DNA of 64,000 nucleotides from Syntrophales bacterium (GCA_026417625.1 JAOACW010000008.1:1-64000); one strand, 5' to 3'. Positions 23,370 through 35,451 are shown, counted from the stretch's first letter. Numbers and translations: made by a program. The notes: generated by a model not told the origin, from the sequence alone.

Positions 23370-23398
23370 TTGCTTAGGTACAGCAAATGAGCTATACC
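23370..23398 (+). promoter_or_regulatory. Candidate promoter of the mre-rod operon
   Basis: TTGCTT (23370-23375), 17 bases, TATACC (23393-23398), upstream of mreB. An imperfect inverted repeat TAGGTA...TACCTA overlaps it. The match to consensus is only moderate. Confidence 0.35.
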
Positions 23399-23429
23399 TA
23401 GATCCGCTTTTTACGGAGTATAAAACTAA

Positions 23430-24482
<1,053 letters not shown>

Positions 24483-24562
24483 TCTATCAAGTTAAATTAA
24501 TCTTAATCTCTTTAGTACCCTGGAATGTCAGGTGGCAATAGCTTATTTGGATAGAGGTTGAG

Positions 24563-25381
24563 GTGGTGTTTTCTCGAAAACATCTTTCGTTTCTTGTGAT
24601 TATTTTTTGCCTCGCAGTATCCGCAACTTTTCTGTCGGCAAGTTTACGTGACCCTCATCCGAGTTTTCTACGTCAGTTAATAGTTGAATTTTCTGCTCCA
24701 GTTGGGCGCATTATTCGTTTTCCCGTGGATTACTTGAAGAAGCTATGGGAACGTTACATCTTTCTCGTAGGGCGGGAAGAGGAAAGCCGCAATCTCAAAA
24801 AGAAAAACACAGAACTCTTATTTCAGATTCAGATGTACAAGGAAGGTTACTATGAGAGCTTGAGGCTCCGGCATCTTCTTGCCCTCAAGCAACGAATTAA
24901 ACATCGAAGTATCGCATCCCAGGTGATTTTCAATTATAGGGGATCACCTGTAAGAAGTATTCTGATTGATCGAGGTTCTTCAGATGGGGTCAAAAGAGGT
25001 TTTCCTGTAATGAACCATGATGGTGTGGTGGGACGTGTAGTCGAAACGTCGTGGCATACATCTCGTGTACTTTTAATAACGGACAGCAGCAGTAAGATTG
25101 ATGCTTTAATTGCTTCCAGTAGGATTCAGGGTATACTTCAAGGTTCGGGGGGAGATGTATGTTATTTAAAGTATGTATCCAGGGCGGATAAGGTCAATCC
25201 GGGGGATGAGATAATTACGGCAGGGATGAGCGAATTTTTCCCGAAAGGTCTACTTTTGGGGAAAGTCACGAGGGTTGAGGATCGAGGAGGAATGTTTCAT
25301 TACATTGAAGTAATGCCTGCTGCCAGGTTCTCAAATATCGAAGAGGTTTTAGTTCTGATACCCGAAAGAGAAGGGGAGTAA
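24563..25381 (+). CDS. mreC: Rod-shape protein MreC
   Basis: This 272-residue protein has one N-terminal transmembrane helix (about 7-27), a coiled coil (about 65-105, ESRNLKKKNTELLFQIQMYKE) and the beta-barrel domain with LIDRGSSDGVKRGFPVMNHDGVVGRVVE. It is the periplasmic scaffold linking MreB to PBP2. GTG start; its stop overlaps the mreD start (TAATG). Confidence 0.96.
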   Translation: MVFSRKHLSFLVIIFCLAVSATFLSASLRDPHPSFLRQLIVEFSAPVGRIIRFPVDYLKKLWERYIFLVGREEESRNLKKKNTELLFQIQMYKEGYYESLRLRHLLALKQRIKHRSIASQVIFNYRGSPVRSILIDRGSSDGVKRGFPVMNHDGVVGRVVETSWHTSRVLLITDSSSKIDALIASSRIQGILQGSGGDVCYLKYVSRADKVNPGDEIITAGMSEFFPKGLLLGKVTRVEDRGGMFHYIEVMPAARFSNIEEVLVLIPEREGE

Positions 25382-25863
25382 TGTATTATTTTACTTTGTT
25401 TGCAGTTGCGTATTTGTTTGTGGTGTTTCAATACGGTATTTTGAGCTATTTTACAGATGGTCGACTAGTGCCAGAAATATCCCTTGTTATTATAGTATTT
25501 CTAGGGTTTCATCTTGATACGATAAGGGGTTGCATATTGAGTGTAATAATTGGCTTTCTTGTGGATTGCCTCTTAGGAACTTTAACAGGGTTTAACATGT
25601 TCATTTATACATTTGTCTTCTTCCTTTCCAGATTAATTGCCCCCCATGTCTACGTAGAGAAGAGGGAGGCAATCATAGTGGTTACTTTGCTTTGTGCCTT
25701 TGGGAAAATGGTCTTAGAGGTCTTTCTCGGAAAATGGGTTTACAACCTGGAAATATCGGGGGAGCTAATTGGTCTTTATTTGGTACAACTTATTATTGTT
25801 AGTTATCTGGCGCCCCTTGTATTTGAACTTCTGAGATATTCCCAACAAAAACACAGGGCATAG
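25381..25863 (+). CDS. mreD: Rod-shape protein MreD
   Basis: This 160-residue hydrophobic protein has about five transmembrane helices, the usual size and topology for MreD. It includes the segment LDTIRGCILSVIIGFLVDCLLG. The call rests on its position between mreC and mrdA as well as sequence character. Its start overlaps the mreC stop codon. Confidence 0.92.
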   Translation: MYYFTLFAVAYLFVVFQYGILSYFTDGRLVPEISLVIIVFLGFHLDTIRGCILSVIIGFLVDCLLGTLTGFNMFIYTFVFFLSRLIAPHVYVEKREAIIVVTLLCAFGKMVLEVFLGKWVYNLEISGELIGLYLVQLIIVSYLAPLVFELLRYSQQKHRA

Positions 25864-25866
25864 ATT

Positions 25867-27714
25867 ATGCCACTGTTACTCAATGATAGGGACACAACTC
25901 ATCTGAAGAAACATTATCGTTACATCTCTTTGGTTGTAGTTTCGATTTTTTTTGTTCTTTTTATGCGACTCTTTTATCTCCAGATTTTACGTGGTGACGA
26001 GTTTAAATTGCGCTCGGAGTATAATAGTATACGGGTAAGATATCTGAACGCTCCAAGGGGGATAATTAAGGATGCCGAGGACATTTCCGTTGCTGAAAAT
26101 CAGCCTTCATTTGATCTTATTTACGTTTCAAAGAGTAAAGAAGAAATAAAAGATGTGCTGGAGAGGATAAAGGCGTTGTATTCACGTTATGGACTAACTC
26201 TGGAAGCCGATCGTGATTTTTCTGGGAAAACGAGGCCTTTTTCCCCGGTAATAATAGAAAGAAATCTAGATTGGCGGAAGATAGCGATTCTCGAAGCCCA
26301 CGCGCTTGATATGCCAGGGTTCATTGTAGAGGTGAGTTCGATTCGCAAATATCTGGAAGGAAAGGCGATGGCCCATGTTGTCGGTTACACAGGCGAGATA
26401 AACCAAGAGGAGTTAACTCTTGGATCGATTGACGGATTGTTGCCGGGTGATCTTGTGGGCAGATCAGGAGTAGAACAATATCTTGATGGTTACCTTAGGG
26501 GAAAACCTGGTGTTGAGCAGGTGGAGGTTGACGTGTATGGAAGAGTGGTACGCACGTTGGGGAAAATTGATCCGGTTGCGGGTTGCAATGTAAGGCTTTT
26601 CATTTACGCTCGGCTCCAGCGTGTGGCGTATGAGGCTCTGAATGGTAGAGCAGGAGCAGTTGTAGCTCTTGATCCCCGAAATGGAGCAGTTCTAGCTTTG
26701 GTTAGTTCTCCCTCATTTGATCCGAATGCTTTTGCGGGGGGAATTACTAAAGATGAACTTCAGAAGATTCTCAAAGATCCGTTAAAGCCTTTTGAAAATC
26801 GTGCTGTTGCAGGGCTTTATCCACCGGGGTCAACGTTCAAGGTTATAGTTGCAGCTGCTGCCCTTGAAGAGGGAATAGTTACACCGATTTCACGGTTTTT
26901 TTGCAATGGGACGTTTGATATTGGAAGTTGGCTATACCACTGTTGGCAAAAAGGGGGTCACGGTTGGGTAAGTCTACATCGTGCTATTGTGGAATCATGT
27001 GACGTGTATTTCTATAATCTGGGTAGACTTTTAGGGATAGATAAAATTGCATACTACGCGAGGAGTTTTGGGTTGGGTTCGGTTACAGATGTTGATTTGC
27101 CCAGAGAGAAGGCAGGGCTTGTTCCGTCAGATGAATGGAAGAAGAAGAGATTCAAGGAACAGTGGCGTTTAGGAGATACCATTGCTGTTTCCGTAGGACA
27201 GGGATACAATCTTATAACTCCCCTACAACTTGCAGTTACCTATGCGGCTTTCGCAAATGGAGGGACTTTATGGAAGCCGCGTATTATAAGTGCTATTGAG
27301 ACCCCTGATGGGCAGATATTAAAAAATTTTCCTCCGGAAATAAAGGGAACAGTTCCCATCTCCAAAAAAAATATGGAACTTATTGCAACAGCCTTAAGGG
27401 GCGTGGTTAATGAGGATGGAGGAACGGGAAGAGCGGCAAAAATAGTCGGCATTGAAGTAGCGGGAAAAACTGGAACAGCCCAGGTGGTGTCCATTGGCCG
27501 GAATGGCAATCCAAAGACGCATGCAGGCAACTTACAGGATCATGCCCTTTTTGTTGCTTATGCACCTTATGATAATCCAGAAATAGTTGTGGCTGTCATT
27601 GTCGAACACGGAGGAAGTGGGGGAGCTGTAGCTGCGCCTATAGCTAGGAAGGTAATTGAGACATATATGCAGATAAAAAAAGATAAGATTTCCGAAGGGA
27701 GATTGGAGAATTGA
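25867..27714 (+). CDS. mrdA: Penicillin-binding protein 2 (peptidoglycan transpeptidase)
   Basis: This 615-residue protein is the class B PBP of the elongasome. It has an N-terminal membrane anchor (about 17-40), a dimerisation/pedestal domain, and a transpeptidase domain with S322 in PPGSTFK, the SxN-equivalent SCD in VESCDVYFYNLG, and KTGTAQ near residue 537. Length is normal. It lies three bases after mreD and overlaps rodA. Confidence 0.98.
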   Translation: MPLLLNDRDTTHLKKHYRYISLVVVSIFFVLFMRLFYLQILRGDEFKLRSEYNSIRVRYLNAPRGIIKDAEDISVAENQPSFDLIYVSKSKEEIKDVLERIKALYSRYGLTLEADRDFSGKTRPFSPVIIERNLDWRKIAILEAHALDMPGFIVEVSSIRKYLEGKAMAHVVGYTGEINQEELTLGSIDGLLPGDLVGRSGVEQYLDGYLRGKPGVEQVEVDVYGRVVRTLGKIDPVAGCNVRLFIYARLQRVAYEALNGRAGAVVALDPRNGAVLALVSSPSFDPNAFAGGITKDELQKILKDPLKPFENRAVAGLYPPGSTFKVIVAAAALEEGIVTPISRFFCNGTFDIGSWLYHCWQKGGHGWVSLHRAIVESCDVYFYNLGRLLGIDKIAYYARSFGLGSVTDVDLPREKAGLVPSDEWKKKRFKEQWRLGDTIAVSVGQGYNLITPLQLAVTYAAFANGGTLWKPRIISAIETPDGQILKNFPPEIKGTVPISKKNMELIATALRGVVNEDGGTGRAAKIVGIEVAGKTGTAQVVSIGRNGNPKTHAGNLQDHALFVAYAPYDNPEIVVAVIVEHGGSGGAVAAPIARKVIETYMQIKKDKISEGRLEN

Positions 27715-28820
27715 ACTTGGTTCGACGTTTTTTCTCCCATTTTGATTTTGTCCTCTTTCTCTTAGTTATGACTATATGTTTGGTTGGAGTGCTTAACATC
27801 TACAGTGCGGGATTTAATATCTCTGATGTAAAAGGGTCCAATAATTATGTACGACAGCTCCAGTGGGTTCTTTTAGGTGTATTTGGCATGATTCTTACTT
27901 ATTCGATTGATTATAGAACAATTAATTCTTGGGCGTATGGAATATATGGCTTTGCTATTTTTCTACTTATACTAACTTCACTTTTTGGTTATACCACTCA
28001 CGGTGCTAAGAGGTGGATTTATTTTTCGGGGTTTACCTTTCAGCCTTCAGAACTTGTAAAACTAGCACTCGTTTTAGCTCTAGTAAGGTACTTTCATGAT
28101 CATCCGACGGAAAATGTTTATTCATGGAGGGAACTTGTAATTCCTTTTTTGATGACGGCGGTGCCCTCATATATCATTCTTAAGCAGCCGGATCTCGGCT
28201 CTGCTCTTATGCTTATTATAATTTTCTTCAGCTTGGTAATTTTTGTAGGTGTTCGCGTGAAAGATTTTGTCTTAATCATGTTTCTTTTAATTTCCATTAG
28301 TCCTCTTTTCTGGTTTTTTCTAAAAGAGTACCAGAGAGGACGCATATTGGCTTTTTTGAATCCGGAAAGAGACCCACTGGGTACGGGTTACCATTTGATA
28401 CAGTCGATGATAGCTGTGGGTTCAGGTGGTTTTTTTGGCAAAGGCTTTCTTAAGGGAACCCAGACTCAGCTTAAGTTTCTGCCAGAGCAACAGACAGACT
28501 TTATCTTTTCAGTATTCGCAGAGGAGTGGGGATTTTTAGGGAGTGTTTTATTACTTTTTCTCTTTTTGATTCTGATTCTATGGGGATTGAGAATTTCCAT
28601 GCATTCCAGGGATTATTCAGGTAGTGTACTGGCATTCGGTGTTACTGTTCTCATCTTTTGGGGAATAGTGATAAACGTGAGTATGGTACTGGGTTTGCTG
28701 CCAGTTGTGGGGGTGCCGTTACCTTTTCTGAGTTATGGAGGGTCAGCGATGCTTGTTAATATGCTTGGTGTAGGGATCTTACTTAACGTAAGTGGTCACA
28801 GGTTTCGATTGCAACCATAA
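27711..28820 (+). CDS. rodA: Peptidoglycan glycosyltransferase RodA
   Basis: This 369-residue SEDS-family polymerase partners PBP2. About ten transmembrane helices are visible. Family motifs include TTHGAKRWIYFSGFTFQPSELVKLALV, EEWGFLGS and the C-terminal PVVGVPLPFLSYGGSAMLVNM. TTG start overlapping the mrdA stop. It is the last gene of the rod operon. Confidence 0.97.
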   Translation: MNLVRRFFSHFDFVLFLLVMTICLVGVLNIYSAGFNISDVKGSNNYVRQLQWVLLGVFGMILTYSIDYRTINSWAYGIYGFAIFLLILTSLFGYTTHGAKRWIYFSGFTFQPSELVKLALVLALVRYFHDHPTENVYSWRELVIPFLMTAVPSYIILKQPDLGSALMLIIIFFSLVIFVGVRVKDFVLIMFLLISISPLFWFFLKEYQRGRILAFLNPERDPLGTGYHLIQSMIAVGSGGFFGKGFLKGTQTQLKFLPEQQTDFIFSVFAEEWGFLGSVLLLFLFLILILWGLRISMHSRDYSGSVLAFGVTVLIFWGIVINVSMVLGLLPVVGVPLPFLSYGGSAMLVNMLGVGILLNVSGHRFRLQP

Positions 28821-28839
28821 ACTTCAAGGCAAAATTTAC

Positions 28840-28868
28840 TTGACATTAACGTTCACTTATGTTTAGTA
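28840..28868 (+). promoter_or_regulatory. Candidate promoter in the rodA-atp gap
   Basis: A perfect -35 TTGACA (28840-28845) is followed after 17 bases by TTAGTA (28863-28868), a weak -10. It would start transcription of the leader that contains a small ORF and terminator before the ATP synthase genes. Confidence 0.4.
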
Positions 28869-28893
28869 GTGCGCGCTTTTTAGGAGGGTGGAG

Positions 28894-29022
28894 GTGAGTT
28901 GGAGTTTTTTTCCAGTTTCCGCTAGTGGGTTGAAGATTTGTGATAGAGAACGTTTAGTATGTGGATATGTGAGTAATGTTAAAACGGGTGGGGTGGAATC
29001 TCCACTCGTTTTTTTTGAATAA
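28894..29022 (+). CDS. Possible 42-residue leader peptide of the atp operon
   Basis: AGGAGGG (28882-28888) sits five bases before a GTG that opens a 42-codon frame: MSWSFFPVSASGLKIC..., ending ...SPLVFFE, stop TAA at 29020-29022. The 3' part of the frame runs through the stem, loop and T-run of the terminator hairpin at 28983-29016. Translation to the stop would block that hairpin. I recognise no protein family. It may be a leader peptide, an unrelated small protein or chance. Confidence 0.35.
   Translation: MSWSFFPVSASGLKICDRERLVCGYVSNVKTGGVESPLVFFE
28983..29016 (+). terminator. Intrinsic terminator/attenuator before the ATP synthase operon
   Basis: An 11-bp stem (two G-U pairs) from 28983-28993 pairs with 29000-29010, with a 6-nt loop and eight T residues at 29009-29016. 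It lies 28 bases before the first atp start codon, which leaves little room for another promoter. It either ends the rod operon or acts as an attenuator. The 3' arm can alternatively pair with GGGTGGAGG at 28886-28894. Confidence 0.7.
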
Positions 29023-29044
29023 ACGTTTTTAAGAGGTTTTAGCT

Positions 29045-29470
29045 GTGGTTGATATAAATGCAAGCCTTTGGGTACAAATGGTTAATTTTGTACTCCTCAT
29101 TTTTATCTTGAATTACTTGTTGTATAAACCTCTTCTGGGCATAATAGAGAAGCGCAAGAAACAGTTAGAAGATGCAGATGAGGAAGTTCGCCGATTGCAA
29201 GAAGCGGTGGAACAGAAGATGGCAGAATACGAACAGAAGCTTGCCCAAGCGAAGGCAGAGGCGCTAAACAGAAGGGCGGAGCTACTGAAAGAGGCTACAG
29301 AAAAGGCTAAGCTCATCATGGATGAGCAGCGTGCTAAAGTTCCAGTTATGATGGCCGAGTTCCAGAGTAAGCTTGCCCGGGAGATCGAGGAGGCAAGGAG
29401 GTTACTTACCGATAAGGTACGGATGATTTCTCAGGAAATAGTGCAGAAGTTACTTGGAAGGAGTGTTTGA
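29045..29470 (+). CDS. atpF': ATP synthase F0 subunit b'
   Basis: This 141-residue protein has one N-terminal transmembrane helix (about 8-28, VQMVNFVLLIFILNYLLYKPLL). A long charged coiled coil follows (about 35-130), the peripheral stalk. With atpF next to it, the organism has a heterodimeric b/b' stator. GTG start. It overlaps atpF by four bases. Confidence 0.93.
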   Translation: MVDINASLWVQMVNFVLLIFILNYLLYKPLLGIIEKRKKQLEDADEEVRRLQEAVEQKMAEYEQKLAQAKAEALNRRAELLKEATEKAKLIMDEQRAKVPVMMAEFQSKLAREIEEARRLLTDKVRMISQEIVQKLLGRSV

Positions 29471-30066
29471 TGATGGGCATAAGACCCCATAACAACGTAT
29501 GGGTTTGTTGTTTATCCCTTCTATTTCTATTGCTTCTTGTGGTTAGTGTTTACGCCGCAGGAGGTGAACATGGTGGTGATAAAAAGGCGGAGTGGATAGA
29601 TTTTGGTTGGCGCCTTTTGAACTTTGCGGTTCTCGTAGGTTTTCTCTATTGGCTCTCGGCTAAGAAAATTAAGGAGTTCTTTGTAACACGGAAGGATGAT
29701 ATAAAGATAGCGCTCGATAGGGCTGAGAGTGCTAGGAAGGAAGCTGAGGAGAAATATAAAGAATATACGGTACGGTTGGCAAAGGCAACCGACGAAATCG
29801 CTGGTCTTGTGAAAATGATCGAGGAACAGGGATTAGCAGAAAAGGAAAAAATTATTGAAGATGCTAAGGTGGCCGCTTTGAAAATTGAAGAGGATACTAA
29901 AGCGAGAATGGAGCAGGAATTTAAAACTGCCACAATTGAGCTTCGTAAGGAGGCGGTTAAGCTCTCGGTGCAGATGGCGGAAGAAATATTGAGAAGGGAG
30001 ATTACACAGAAGGACCATGAGGCATTGGTCCGAGAATATTTGGATAAGGTGGTGGTGAAGAATTGA
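29467..30066 (+). CDS. atpF: ATP synthase F0 subunit b
   Basis: This 199-residue protein has a signal-like hydrophobic segment (about 11-31, ending SVYAAGG). The true membrane helix follows (about 46-66, FGWRLLNFAVLVGFLYWL), then the coiled-coil stalk. The extra N-terminal segment is common in deltaproteobacterial b subunits. It is coupled to atpF' and atpH by 4-base overlaps. Confidence 0.93.
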   Translation: MMMGIRPHNNVWVCCLSLLFLLLLVVSVYAAGGEHGGDKKAEWIDFGWRLLNFAVLVGFLYWLSAKKIKEFFVTRKDDIKIALDRAESARKEAEEKYKEYTVRLAKATDEIAGLVKMIEEQGLAEKEKIIEDAKVAALKIEEDTKARMEQEFKTATIELRKEAVKLSVQMAEEILRREITQKDHEALVREYLDKVVVKN

Positions 30067-30611
30067 ATGGTGGAAATACAGTAGCAAAACGTTATGCAAA
30101 GGCATTTTTCGAGGTAGCTGAGGAGCAAGGCAGGATAGAGAAATTCTACGAAGAGTTGAGTGTTTTTCTTTCATTAATTCAAGAGAACAAAGATTTCAGG
30201 GAATTTCTGGCTAATCCAATATTCGACCAGCATGAAAAAAGGGTAGTAGTTGATACAGTCCTAGGCATGATGAGTGTGTCGGATGTAACCGCTAATTTTC
30301 TGAGGCTTCTTACGGATAAACGCCGTATAGTTTTGCTAAAGGAGATAGTTGACAGTTACCGTGATATGATGGACGAAGCCCTTGGTATTGTCCGTATTGG
30401 TGTTATGACCGCTTTTCCCCTAACGGATGAGCTGAGGGGAGAGTTGCAGTCTAAGCTAGAGATGCTGACCGGAAAGAGAGTAGTTATGACTGTAGTCGAA
30501 GACAGATCATTGCTGGGAGGAATTGTGGTTCGTATTGGTGATACCGTGTATGATAACAGCGTCAGAACCCAGCTTAACAATATAAGGAATCTTTTGTGGG
30601 AGGAAAGATAG
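30063..30611 (+). CDS. atpH: ATP synthase F1 subunit delta
   Basis: This 182-residue OSCP/delta subunit joins F1 to the peripheral stalk. Family features are KRYAKAFFEVAEEQGRIEKFYEEL near the N-terminus, FLRLLTDKRRIVLLKEIVDSY, and the C-terminal DRSLLGGIVVRIGDTVYDNSVRTQL. It overlaps atpF and lies three bases before atpA. Confidence 0.97.
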   Translation: MNGGNTVAKRYAKAFFEVAEEQGRIEKFYEELSVFLSLIQENKDFREFLANPIFDQHEKRVVVDTVLGMMSVSDVTANFLRLLTDKRRIVLLKEIVDSYRDMMDEALGIVRIGVMTAFPLTDELRGELQSKLEMLTGKRVVMTVVEDRSLLGGIVVRIGDTVYDNSVRTQLNNIRNLLWEER

Positions 30612-30614
30612 AGA

Positions 30615-32126
30615 ATGAATGGCATTAGAGCAGAAGAGATCAGTCAGATAATAGCCAAACAGATAAAGGAGTATGAGAAAAAACTTGATATAAGTGAAAC
30701 GGGTACCGTGCTCTCTGTGGGAGATGGTATCGCCCGCGTATACGGTGTTCAGAATGCGATGGCTATGGAACTTCTGGAGTTTCCCGGCGGTATTTTAGGT
30801 ATGGTGCTCAACCTAGAGAGAGATAACGTCGGTGTAGCAGTTTTGGGCGAGGTTACCCATATTAAAGAGGGGGATATAGTAAAGAGGACGGGTAAAATCG
30901 CGCAGGTTCCAGTGGGTGAGGCAGTTCTTGGGAGGATAATAGATGCGACTGGCGCTCCACTTGATGGTAAAGGACCTATTGAGGCGACAGAATTTCGCAG
31001 GATAGAGATGATCGCGCCGGGCGTTGTTCATCGCCAGCCAGTGAAAGAACCGATGTATACAGGTATCAAAGCAATTGATGCCATGACTCCCATTGGGCGA
31101 GGTCAAAGAGAGTTGATTATCGGTGATCGCCAGACTGGTAAGACTGCTATATGTATTGATGCTATCCTGAGGCAAAAAGATACGGGTGTCAAGTGCATAT
31201 ACGTTGCCATTGGCCAGAAAAAATCCACAGTTGCTCAAGTGGTGGAGACGTTGCGCCGATATGACGCGCTGAAGTACACTTGTGTAGTTGCAGCCTGTGC
31301 CAGTGACCCTGCAACTTTGCAGTATATTGCAGCGTATTCAGGATGTGCAATTGGTGAGTATTTCCGCGACCGGGGTCAACACGCCTTGATTATATACGAT
31401 GATCTTTCTAAACAGGCGGTTGCTTATCGTCAGATTTCCCTATTGCTTAGAAGACCTCCTGGACGTGAGGCGTATCCGGGTGACATCTTTTATAACCACT
31501 CTCGTCTGCTTGAAAGGGCTGCCAAGCTCAGTGATGAAAAAGGTGGTGGATCTCTTACGGCTCTTCCAATAATAGAAACGCAAGCAGGTGACGTGTCAGC
31601 GTATATTCCTACAAACGTTATTTCGATCACGGACGGTCAGGTTTACCTAGAGCCCGGATTGTTTTATTCTGGTATACGACCCGCAATTAACGTTGGATTA
31701 TCGGTGTCACGAGTGGGTGGTGCCGCTCAGGTAAAAGCGATGAAACAAGTGGCAGCCACACTGAAGCTTGATCTAGCTCAGTATCGCGAACTGGCGGCTT
31801 TTGCTCAGTTCGGTAGCGAATTAGATAAGGCTACGCAAGCCCAGCTCGAGAGGGGTGTGCGGTTGGTTGAGATTCTAAAACAACCACAGTTCCAGCCGAT
31901 GTCACTTTCGGAGGAGGTTGTTGTCCTCTTTGCTGGAACAAGGGGCTTTTTGGATAAATATCCGGTTCACCGGATCAGGGATTACGAAAATCAGCTTCTC
32001 TCTTTTGTTAAAGGTAGATATCCTGAAATAATGAGGGAGATTGAGGAGAAGCAAGAAATAAGTCCCGAACTAGAAAAAAAGATGAGAGAAGTACTTTCAG
32101 AGTTTGATTCGGTGTTTGGGGCGTAA
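30615..32126 (+). CDS. atpA: ATP synthase F1 subunit alpha
   Basis: This 503-residue non-catalytic nucleotide-binding subunit has P-loop GDRQTGKTA near residue 172, the conserved [17 protein letters not shown] and the [13 protein letters not shown] loop, and [10 protein letters not shown] with the arginine finger. Length is typical. It sits centrally in the atp operon. Confidence 0.99.
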   Translation: MNGIRAEEISQIIAKQIKEYEKKLDISETGTVLSVGDGIARVYGVQNAMAMELLEFPGGILGMVLNLERDNVGVAVLGEVTHIKEGDIVKRTGKIAQVPVGEAVLGRIIDATGAPLDGKGPIEATEFRRIEMIAPGVVHRQPVKEPMYTGIKAIDAMTPIGRGQRELIIGDRQTGKTAICIDAILRQKDTGVKCIYVAIGQKKSTVAQVVETLRRYDALKYTCVVAACASDPATLQYIAAYSGCAIGEYFRDRGQHALIIYDDLSKQAVAYRQISLLLRRPPGREAYPGDIFYNHSRLLERAAKLSDEKGGGSLTALPIIETQAGDVSAYIPTNVISITDGQVYLEPGLFYSGIRPAINVGLSVSRVGGAAQVKAMKQVAATLKLDLAQYRELAAFAQFGSELDKATQAQLERGVRLVEILKQPQFQPMSLSEEVVVLFAGTRGFLDKYPVHRIRDYENQLLSFVKGRYPEIMREIEEKQEISPELEKKMREVLSEFDSVFGA

Positions 32127-32173
32127 TTAGCATGTTCTATGTACGAACTTATATGTGAAATAGGGGTGATAAA

Positions 32174-33055
32174 GTGGCCGCACTCAAAGATTTAAGAAGG
32201 AAGATTCAGGCTGTACAAAAAACCAAGCAGATTACCAGAGCCATGAACATGGTGGCGGCCTCTAAGTTGAGGAATGCACAGCAGAGATTGGAGAGTTTTC
32301 GCCCCTACGCTGGCAAATTTATGGAAGTGTTGAATAGTTTGGCTCTTCGTGTAGATACCAGGTCACATCCTCTTCTTGCTGTGCGTCCACCCAGGAGGAT
32401 CTGGGTTGTCTGCATAACTGCAGATCGTGGATTATGTGGTGGCTTTAATTCCAATATAATTAGGGCTACGGAGAGGTTTGTTCAGGTCAAGACTGCAGAG
32501 GGTGCTGATGTGACGGTGATCCCCGTTGGACGAAAGGGGAGAGATTATTTCCGCAAAAAACAGAAGATAATTTACCCCCGGGCAGATGTCATGGGAAGGT
32601 TTGATATGAGTCTTGCTGTTTCAATTGCCCGTGACATTATACCCCCGTTCGTTCAGGAGGAGTATGATGAGTTATATGTGGTGTACAGCGAGTTCAGAAA
32701 TACAATGGTTCAGCGACCTGCAGTGGTGAGGTTGTTACCACTACCTGCCATTGGTTCAGAAGAGGCGGTTGACCCCGATAAGCGGATAGAGTATATTTAC
32801 GAGCCCTCGGATGAGCTACTTCTGGATCAGTTGCTCCCGATGTATGTTCGGGTTTTGCTATTCCGAGCATTGCTTGAAACTTCGGCGGGGGAAAATGCTG
32901 CCCGGATGGTAGCGATGGATAATGCAACAAGGAACTGCGATGAGCTTATCAATTCCTTGACGCTTAAGATGAATAAGGCAAGGCAAGCAGCAATTACCGC
33001 GGAGCTGATGGACATAGTTGGCGGTACAGAGGCTCTAGCAAAAAGTAGAACCTAA
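32174..33055 (+). CDS. atpG: ATP synthase F1 subunit gamma
   Basis: This 293-residue central rotor stalk has the conserved N-terminal LRRKIQAVQKTKQITRAMNMVAASKL and C-terminal MVAMDNATRNCDELINSLTLKMNKARQAAITAELMDIVGG helices (each over 25 residues in the protein). GTG start with AGGGGTGATAAA upstream. A 47-base gap separates it from atpA. Confidence 0.98.
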   Translation: MAALKDLRRKIQAVQKTKQITRAMNMVAASKLRNAQQRLESFRPYAGKFMEVLNSLALRVDTRSHPLLAVRPPRRIWVVCITADRGLCGGFNSNIIRATERFVQVKTAEGADVTVIPVGRKGRDYFRKKQKIIYPRADVMGRFDMSLAVSIARDIIPPFVQEEYDELYVVYSEFRNTMVQRPAVVRLLPLPAIGSEEAVDPDKRIEYIYEPSDELLLDQLLPMYVRVLLFRALLETSAGENAARMVAMDNATRNCDELINSLTLKMNKARQAAITAELMDIVGGTEALAKSRT

Positions 33056-34501
<1,446 letters not shown>

Positions 34502-34521
34502 TTTGACACAGGGAGGAAAGG

Positions 34522-34929
34522 ATGGCCGATGATTTGTTATTAGAGCTCGTTACACCGGAGAAGCTTGCCTTTAGTGGGAAGGTGGAAGAGGTAACAATAC
34601 CTGGATCTGAAGGAGAGTTCGGCGTACTGCGAGGTCACGCAGCCCTTTTGAGTGCCGTTCAGGTTGGTGAATTGAGCTTCGTACATGAGAATAAAAGATA
34701 CTATTATGCCGTTACAACGGGATATGCAGAGGTACTGTCAGGTAAAGTGACAGTTCTAGTGGAATCTGCAGAAAGGTCTGATACAATCGACAAAGATGAG
34801 GTTCGTAAACTCAAAGCGGAACTTGAGGCACAGCTCCAGAAGGTCTCAAAGGAGGATCCAAAGTTTTTGAAAATATCTGAGGAATTGAAGATCGCGGAAA
34901 CACGTCTCAAAGTTGCAGAAAAAGCATGA
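34522..34929 (+). CDS. atpC: ATP synthase F1 subunit epsilon
   Basis: This 135-residue protein has the N-terminal beta-sandwich (LELVTPEKLAFSGKVEEVTIPGSEGEFGVLRGHAALLS, residues about 6-43) and C-terminal helices that can inhibit rotation. GGGAGGAAAGG precedes the start. It is the last gene of the operon; a perfect terminator follows. atpB and atpE are not in the window, as is usual where F0 a/c genes form a separate operon. Confidence 0.97.
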   Translation: MADDLLLELVTPEKLAFSGKVEEVTIPGSEGEFGVLRGHAALLSAVQVGELSFVHENKRYYYAVTTGYAEVLSGKVTVLVESAERSDTIDKDEVRKLKAELEAQLQKVSKEDPKFLKISEELKIAETRLKVAEKA

Positions 34930-34955
34930 TTGCTTGAAGTTTCACAGAGATATGG

Positions 34956-34982
34956 CCGGGTAACACTTTACCCGGTTTTTTT
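34956..34982 (+). terminator. Terminator of the ATP synthase operon
   Basis: CCGGGTAA-CACT-TTACCCGG, a perfect 8-bp stem with a 4-nt loop, followed by seven T residues. It lies at the end of the convergent greA gene, whose stop codon overlaps the T-run. Confidence 0.95.
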
Positions 34983-35451
34983 ATATACAAATATCGAGAA
35001 TTTGAATCGTTTTTTTACCGCCGGGTGTTTGCACCACAACCGTATCACCAACAGTTTTGCCTATAAGAGCTTTACCAATGGGCGAAGTAACAGATATTTT
35101 GTTCTGGCTAATATCGGATTCAAAGGGGCCTACTAGTTTGTACGAAAGGATTTCTCCTGTATTTACATCTTCAATGGAAACTGTGGTTCCGAAGACGACT
35201 TTATCGGTGCTCAGGTTGCTCGTGTCTACTACCTCTACAGAAGATAGGTTTGATTCCAACTCTTTTATTCTACTGTGTATGAACGCTTGACGTTCTTTGG
35301 CGGCAGTGTACTCGGCATTTTCAGATAGGTCGCCGTGCGCTCGCGCCGCTTCGATATCACGAATGTTTTCCTGCATGACTACAGTTTTAAGATATTCCAA
35401 TTCTTTTTTTAATTTCTCATAACCTTCTTTTGTGATCGGGACTTTTCTCAT
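34981..35451 (-). CDS. greA: Transcription elongation factor GreA
   Basis: This 156-residue protein rescues backtracked RNA polymerase by stimulating transcript cleavage. The coiled-coil tip has the acidic GDLSENAEY motif near residue 40. The C-terminal FKBP-like domain ends SPIGKALIGKTVGDTVVVQTPGGKKTIQIL. I prefer the start MRKVPITKEG, which matches the usual N-terminus. An in-frame ATG four codons upstream (35463) is also possible. Neither has a strong Shine-Dalgarno. Confidence 0.96.
   Translation of the reverse strand: MRKVPITKEGYEKLKKELEYLKTVVMQENIRDIEAARAHGDLSENAEYTAAKERQAFIHSRIKELESNLSSVEVVDTSNLSTDKVVFGTTVSIEDVNTGEILSYKLVGPFESDISQNKISVTSPIGKALIGKTVGDTVVVQTPGGKKTIQILDICI

Noticed and set aside
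28863-29063. Minus-strand ORF in the atp leader
   Set aside because: No ribosome site and it lies over the terminator; nothing recognisable in the protein.
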